Shown here: in pieces, positions 61,328-64,000 of the stretch
Position numbering within the stretch: position 1 is the stretch's first letter
How the letters are laid out: each line of letters starts with the position of its first letter
Notes under the pieces: model-generated
What the model saw: only the letters and a program-made list of their open reading frames with translations
The model's database searches: none
What the model was told of the DNA's origin: nothing
DNA from: Bradyrhizobium sp. JYMT SZCCT0428
GTDB taxonomy: Bacteria > Pseudomonadota > Alphaproteobacteria > Rhizobiales > Xanthobacteraceae
DNA: 64,000 nucleotides
Reading direction: 5' to 3'
NCBI RefSeq assembly: GCF_018131075.1
Contig: NZ_JAFCLS010000003.1
Span: 186,001 to 250,000 of the forward strand
Program-made: the position numbers and the translations under genes

Positions 61328-61777
61328 CTACGACTTATCTTCGTCCAGCGGCACGCAATACAGTTCGAGCCGGTGATCGACCAGTTTGTAGCCGAGCTGT
61401 CGGGCGATCTCGGCCTGCAGCTTTTCGATTTCTTCTGAGGTGAATTCGATCACCTTGCCGTCGCGCAGGTTGATCAGGTGGTCGTGATGGCTGTCCGGCA
61501 TCTGCTCATAGCGCGCCCGGCCCTCGCGGAAATCATGCCGCTCGATGATGCCGGCGTCCTCGAACAGCTTTACGGTGCGGTACACGGTCGAGATCGAGAT
61601 CTTGTCGTCGACCTCGACGCAGCGCCGGTAGAGTTCCTCGACGTCGGGATGATCCACCGAATCCGCCAGCACCCGCGCAATGACGCGGCGCTGCTCGGTC
61701 ATGCGCATGCCGGTGGCGGCGCAGCGTGCCTCGATACCGGTATTCTTGTGCGCCGACGGGGATTTCAGAACGGACAT
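61328..61777 (-). CDS. fur: Fur-family regulator (Fur/Mur-type)
   Basis: The product is 149 aa. The winged helix is MRMTEQRRVIARVL to SISTVYRTVKLFEDAG, with metal-binding HHDHLIN and HDFREGRARYE. In rhizobia this class often senses manganese (Mur) rather than iron, while iron control passes to Irr. The window's irr gene makes this distinction relevant. The HAD pair follows immediately. Confidence 0.92.
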   Translation of the reverse strand: MSVLKSPSAHKNTGIEARCAATGMRMTEQRRVIARVLADSVDHPDVEELYRRCVEVDDKISISTVYRTVKLFEDAGIIERHDFREGRARYEQMPDSHHDHLINLRDGKVIEFTSEEIEKLQAEIARQLGYKLVDHRLELYCVPLDEDKS

Positions 61778-61792
61778 GGTGTCTTGGCCTCA

Positions 61793-61898
61793 TAGCGTTT
61801 TCGAGCGAAGTGGCTACCGGTTCGCGTGAAGAAAACGCGTCAAAAAACAAAGATCTAGAGCCCGGTTCTGATCTCATCAGAACCGAACTGGCTCTAGA
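61793..61898. repeat. GCGTTTTC interspersed repeat, copy 3
   Basis: It runs TAGCGTTTTCGAGCG, GAAAACGCGTCAAAAAAC, then the hairpin CGGTTCTGATCTCATCAGAA and GGCTCTAG. Compared with copies 1 and 2 its stem has compensating changes (CGGTTCTGAT pairs with ATCAGAACCG). It lies between rimI and fur. Confidence 0.88.
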
Positions 61899-61933
61899 GA
61901 GCAGGGCAGGGGTGTTTTGCCACCGCCCGCAGT

Positions 61934-62437
61934 TTACGACAAGTCGCGCCGCATCAGAAGTGCATTCAATTGCTCCCCGCCGGGCTGCTGATAATAGCGC
62001 TCGCGGCGCCCAATGACGCCGAATCCGGCCCATTCATACAGCCGCCGCGCCGGCTCATTGTTTTCTTCCACTTCGAGAAATATGGAACGCACGCCGCGGC
62101 CGGCGAGATGGCCAAGATGGGTCAGCAGCAAATTGCGCGACAGGCCGCGGCCGCGCTCGCCGGCATCGATCGCGATCGACAATATTTCGGCTTCGTCGGC
62201 GGCCATGCGCGAGACGGCAAAGCCGATCACCTTGCGCCCCTGCCGGAGGCGATGCACCAGCGTGTTGCGTTCGGACAGCATCGCCTCGAACTCGCCTTCA
62301 CCCCAGCCACGGTGAAACGAGGCGCCATGCAGCTGCGCCAGCCGCGCCGCGTCGCGCTGGCTGGCCGGCTCAATCACCGGCGCGCCGCCGCGCCACCATT
62401 CGGAAATCAGGGATCCCAAAGCCATTTTCACGGCCAT
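61934..62437 (-). CDS. rimI: GNAT acetyltransferase, RimI-like
   Basis: The product is 167 aa with GNAT acetyl-CoA motif AGERGRGLSRNLLLTHLGHLA and the RimI-like C-terminus EVEENNEPARRLYEWAGFGVIGRRERYY. RimI acetylates the N-terminal Ala of ribosomal protein S18. The tsaB-rimI order is classic. The ATG shares its A with the tsaB TAA stop (TAATG). Confidence 0.9.
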   Translation of the reverse strand: MAVKMALGSLISEWWRGGAPVIEPASQRDAARLAQLHGASFHRGWGEGEFEAMLSERNTLVHRLRQGRKVIGFAVSRMAADEAEILSIAIDAGERGRGLSRNLLLTHLGHLAGRGVRSIFLEVEENNEPARRLYEWAGFGVIGRRERYYQQPGGEQLNALLMRRDLS

Positions 62438-63132
62438 TATGATGTTGGCTGTGAGGCTTGCGGCAGCGGGTCCTTTGGCGGCTTGGCATCGGGCGCGCGC
62501 AGATAATACGGACTGGCCGGCGACATCTCCGGGCTGACCGCGGCGCCCAGCCACGCCACCCAGCTGATGTCGGGCGCCGGCTGTGCGTCGACCCTGAACG
62601 GCGGCGGCGCATCTGATGGCCAGCGGTCGGCGAGGATTTTGGCGGCGTTGCCGACCAGATGCGGCGCGCCGAAGCGGGAGGCCTCGAGTGCTTCCGAAAT
62701 CGGCGCCACTTTCGGCTTGACCAGCGAACCACCGTCGCCGCTGACCACCTGGAAATACACATGGTCGTGGCGCGCATCGATCGCGGAAATGATCGGATGC
62801 TCGCTGTTCTCGCCGACGACAGGCGCCGCGTAAGCGGTCAGCGTCGTCAATCCCACCACCGGCTTTCCGGCGGCCAGCGCAATGCCACGGGCGGCCGACA
62901 GGCCGACACGCAATCCGGTAAAGCTGCCCGGCCCCTTGGTCACGGCGACACGGTCGAGTGACGTGAACGCGATGCCGGATGCTTTCATCACCCGCGCGAT
63001 CAGCGGCATCAGGGCTTCGGCGTGGCCGCGCTTCATCGGCTGCGATTCCTGCGCGATGATCTTCGTCGTGTCGGTATCGAGCACGGCCGCAGCGCAGGCA
63101 TCAAGCGCGGTATCGATGGCTAGGATCAACAT
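62437..63132 (-). CDS. tsaB: TsaB, t6A tRNA modification subunit
   Basis: TsaB is the inactive ASKHA-fold partner of TsaD. It is 231 aa. The N-terminus LAIDTALDACAAAVL, then KGPGSFTGLRVGLSAARGIALA and the AIDARHDHVYFQV strand are typical. It joins TsaE encoded at 7.5-9.1 kb; tsaD is not in the window. Confidence 0.95.
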   Translation of the reverse strand: MLILAIDTALDACAAAVLDTDTTKIIAQESQPMKRGHAEALMPLIARVMKASGIAFTSLDRVAVTKGPGSFTGLRVGLSAARGIALAAGKPVVGLTTLTAYAAPVVGENSEHPIISAIDARHDHVYFQVVSGDGGSLVKPKVAPISEALEASRFGAPHLVGNAAKILADRWPSDAPPPFRVDAQPAPDISWVAWLGAAVSPEMSPASPYYLRAPDAKPPKDPLPQASQPTS

Positions 63133-63190
63133 GGACGATTGGTAACATTTTTCACGATAAAAGGCGCGGTGTTCTCGCCGTTATGGCCGG

Positions 63191-63264
63191 CATAGCCGTC
63201 CGGGAGGACGGCGTCGCTTCCGCTCGCCATAGCCGTCCGGGAGGACGGCGTCGCTTCCGTTCGC
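63191..63264. repeat. 37-bp tandem duplication
   Basis: CATAGCCGTCCGGGAGGACG begins two adjacent copies at 63191 and 63228. They differ visibly at one position (CCGCTCGC against CCGTTCGC). Each contains a CCGTCC/GGACGG hairpin. Confidence 0.9.
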
Positions 63265-63341
63265 CTATGTCCCGGCCATCCACGGCTTTGTAACCGCCCA
63301 AAAACGTGGATGCCCGGGAGGGCCCGGGCATCACGTCGAGA
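63265..63341. repeat. REP-like palindrome upstream of tsaB
   Basis: TATGTCCCGGCCATCCACGG and ACGTGGATGCCCGGGAGGGC followed by CCGGGCATCACGTCGAG form two hairpin-prone blocks. The second matches the element at 44028-44065. Confidence 0.7.
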
Positions 63342-63367
63342 TAAATCGCGTATTTTCGCCGTCCGGC

Positions 63368-63937
63368 TCACATCGGCCGGACTTCGACCACGTCGGGCAC
63401 GAAGTGCTTGAGCAGGTTCTGGATGCCGTGCTGCAGCGTTGCCGTCGAGGACGGGCAGCCGGCGCAGGAGCCCTTCATGTTGAGATAGACGACGCCGTCC
63501 TTGAAGCCGCGGAAGGTGATGTCGCCGCCGTCATTGGCGACCGCGGGGCGCACCCGCGTTTCGATCAGGTCCTTGATGGTCGCCACCGTGTCGGCGTCGG
63601 CCTCGTTGAAGAACTCGTCTTCCTCGTCGAGCGCCTCGTCATTGCCGGCCGTGCCGTCGGCCAGCAGCGGCGCGCCGGACATATAATGTTCCATGATGGC
63701 GCCGAGGATCGCCGGCTTGAGATGCTGCCAGTCGCTGTCGTCCTTGGTCACGGTGACGAAATCGGCACCGTAGAACACGCTCTTGACGCCCTGCACGTCG
63801 AACAGCCGTTCGGCCAGCGGCGAGCGCGCGGCGGCTTCACGGTTGGCGAACTCCATCGTGCCGGTGTCGAGCACGGTACGGCCCGGAATGAATTTCAGGG
63901 TGGCGGGGTTAGGGGTCGCTTCGGTCTGGATAAACAT
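63368..63937 (-). CDS. NFU-type Fe-S cluster scaffold/carrier
   Basis: The product is 189 aa. The N-terminal Nfu_N domain begins MFIQTEATPNPATLKFIPGR. The C-terminal NifU-like domain has the cluster CxxC in MKGSCAGCPSSTATLQ. An acidic linker (DEALDEEDEFFNEAD) joins them. It is the mitochondrial NFU1-like type, donating 4Fe-4S clusters to apo-enzymes. GGAG lies 7 nt before the ATG at 63937. Confidence 0.95.
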   Translation of the reverse strand: MFIQTEATPNPATLKFIPGRTVLDTGTMEFANREAAARSPLAERLFDVQGVKSVFYGADFVTVTKDDSDWQHLKPAILGAIMEHYMSGAPLLADGTAGNDEALDEEDEFFNEADADTVATIKDLIETRVRPAVANDGGDITFRGFKDGVVYLNMKGSCAGCPSSTATLQHGIQNLLKHFVPDVVEVRPM

Positions 63938-64000
63938 CTGATTTCTCCGGCGTCGCCGGTTCAAGGCCGGCGCGTGGGTTTCCCTTTAGCAGATGGCGAC

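Overview
The window is a high-GC alphaproteobacterial chromosome segment, most probably Bradyrhizobium or a close relative in Nitrobacteraceae (Hyphomicrobiales). The evidence is an Irr regulator with the heme motif GCPWHD, a DivL-type kinase with tyrosine at the phospho-acceptor site, a TsaE-AmgK fusion, AddAB instead of RecBCD, a Fur/Mur-type regulator, and short palindromic repeat families of the rhizobial kind. It is mostly core genome. I saw no rRNA, tRNA, CRISPR array, prophage or insertion sequence. Coding density is high. Many minus-strand genes overlap by ATGA, GTGA, TGATG or TAATG, which indicates translational coupling.

Layout. 0-11.6 kb (minus): divL, tsaE-amgK, a PilZ gene, murU, addB and addA (addA runs off the left edge), combining polarity control, cell-wall recycling, tRNA modification and recombination. 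11.8-18 kb (minus): a phosphodiesterase, dut, coaBC with an N-terminal ribbon-helix-helix domain, ubiB, ubiE. 18-23 kb (plus): mutM, a gamma-glutamyltransferase and a frameshifted chemoreceptor. 23-31 kb is the more accessory part: a probably inactive trypsin-like protein, moeB, a Cys-rich protein behind a 70-aa leader-like peptide, a frameshifted aldo/keto reductase divergent from a LysR gene with an operator over its start codon, a 48-aa double-glycine peptide, a P-loop kinase and a 2-hydroxyacid dehydrogenase. 31-39.5 kb: an SH3 protein, irr, fabA-fabB, a GST, then oxyR/katG and a Tat-exported superoxide dismutase.

39.6-50 kb (minus) is the conserved translation and RNA block rimP-nusA-ylxR-infB-rbfA-truB-rpsO-pnp, with a terminator-like hairpin in the rimP leader and a long hairpin in the pnp leader. 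50-64 kb: a DUF2336 gene, trmB, an M20 peptidase, a PraR-like XRE regulator, the chain tsaB-rimI / fur / two tandem HAD paralogues / miaB-phoH-ybeY-corC-lnt, and an NFU-type Fe-S protein.

Two interspersed repeat families (a ~100-bp element bounded by GCGTTTTC/GAAAACGC, and REP-like inverted doublets) occupy many intergenic gaps. The features most worth following up are the leader-peptide/Cys-rich pair near 26 kb with the second leader peptide at 28.7 kb, the CoaBC DNA-binding fusion with a perfect palindrome upstream, and the two single-base frameshifts.
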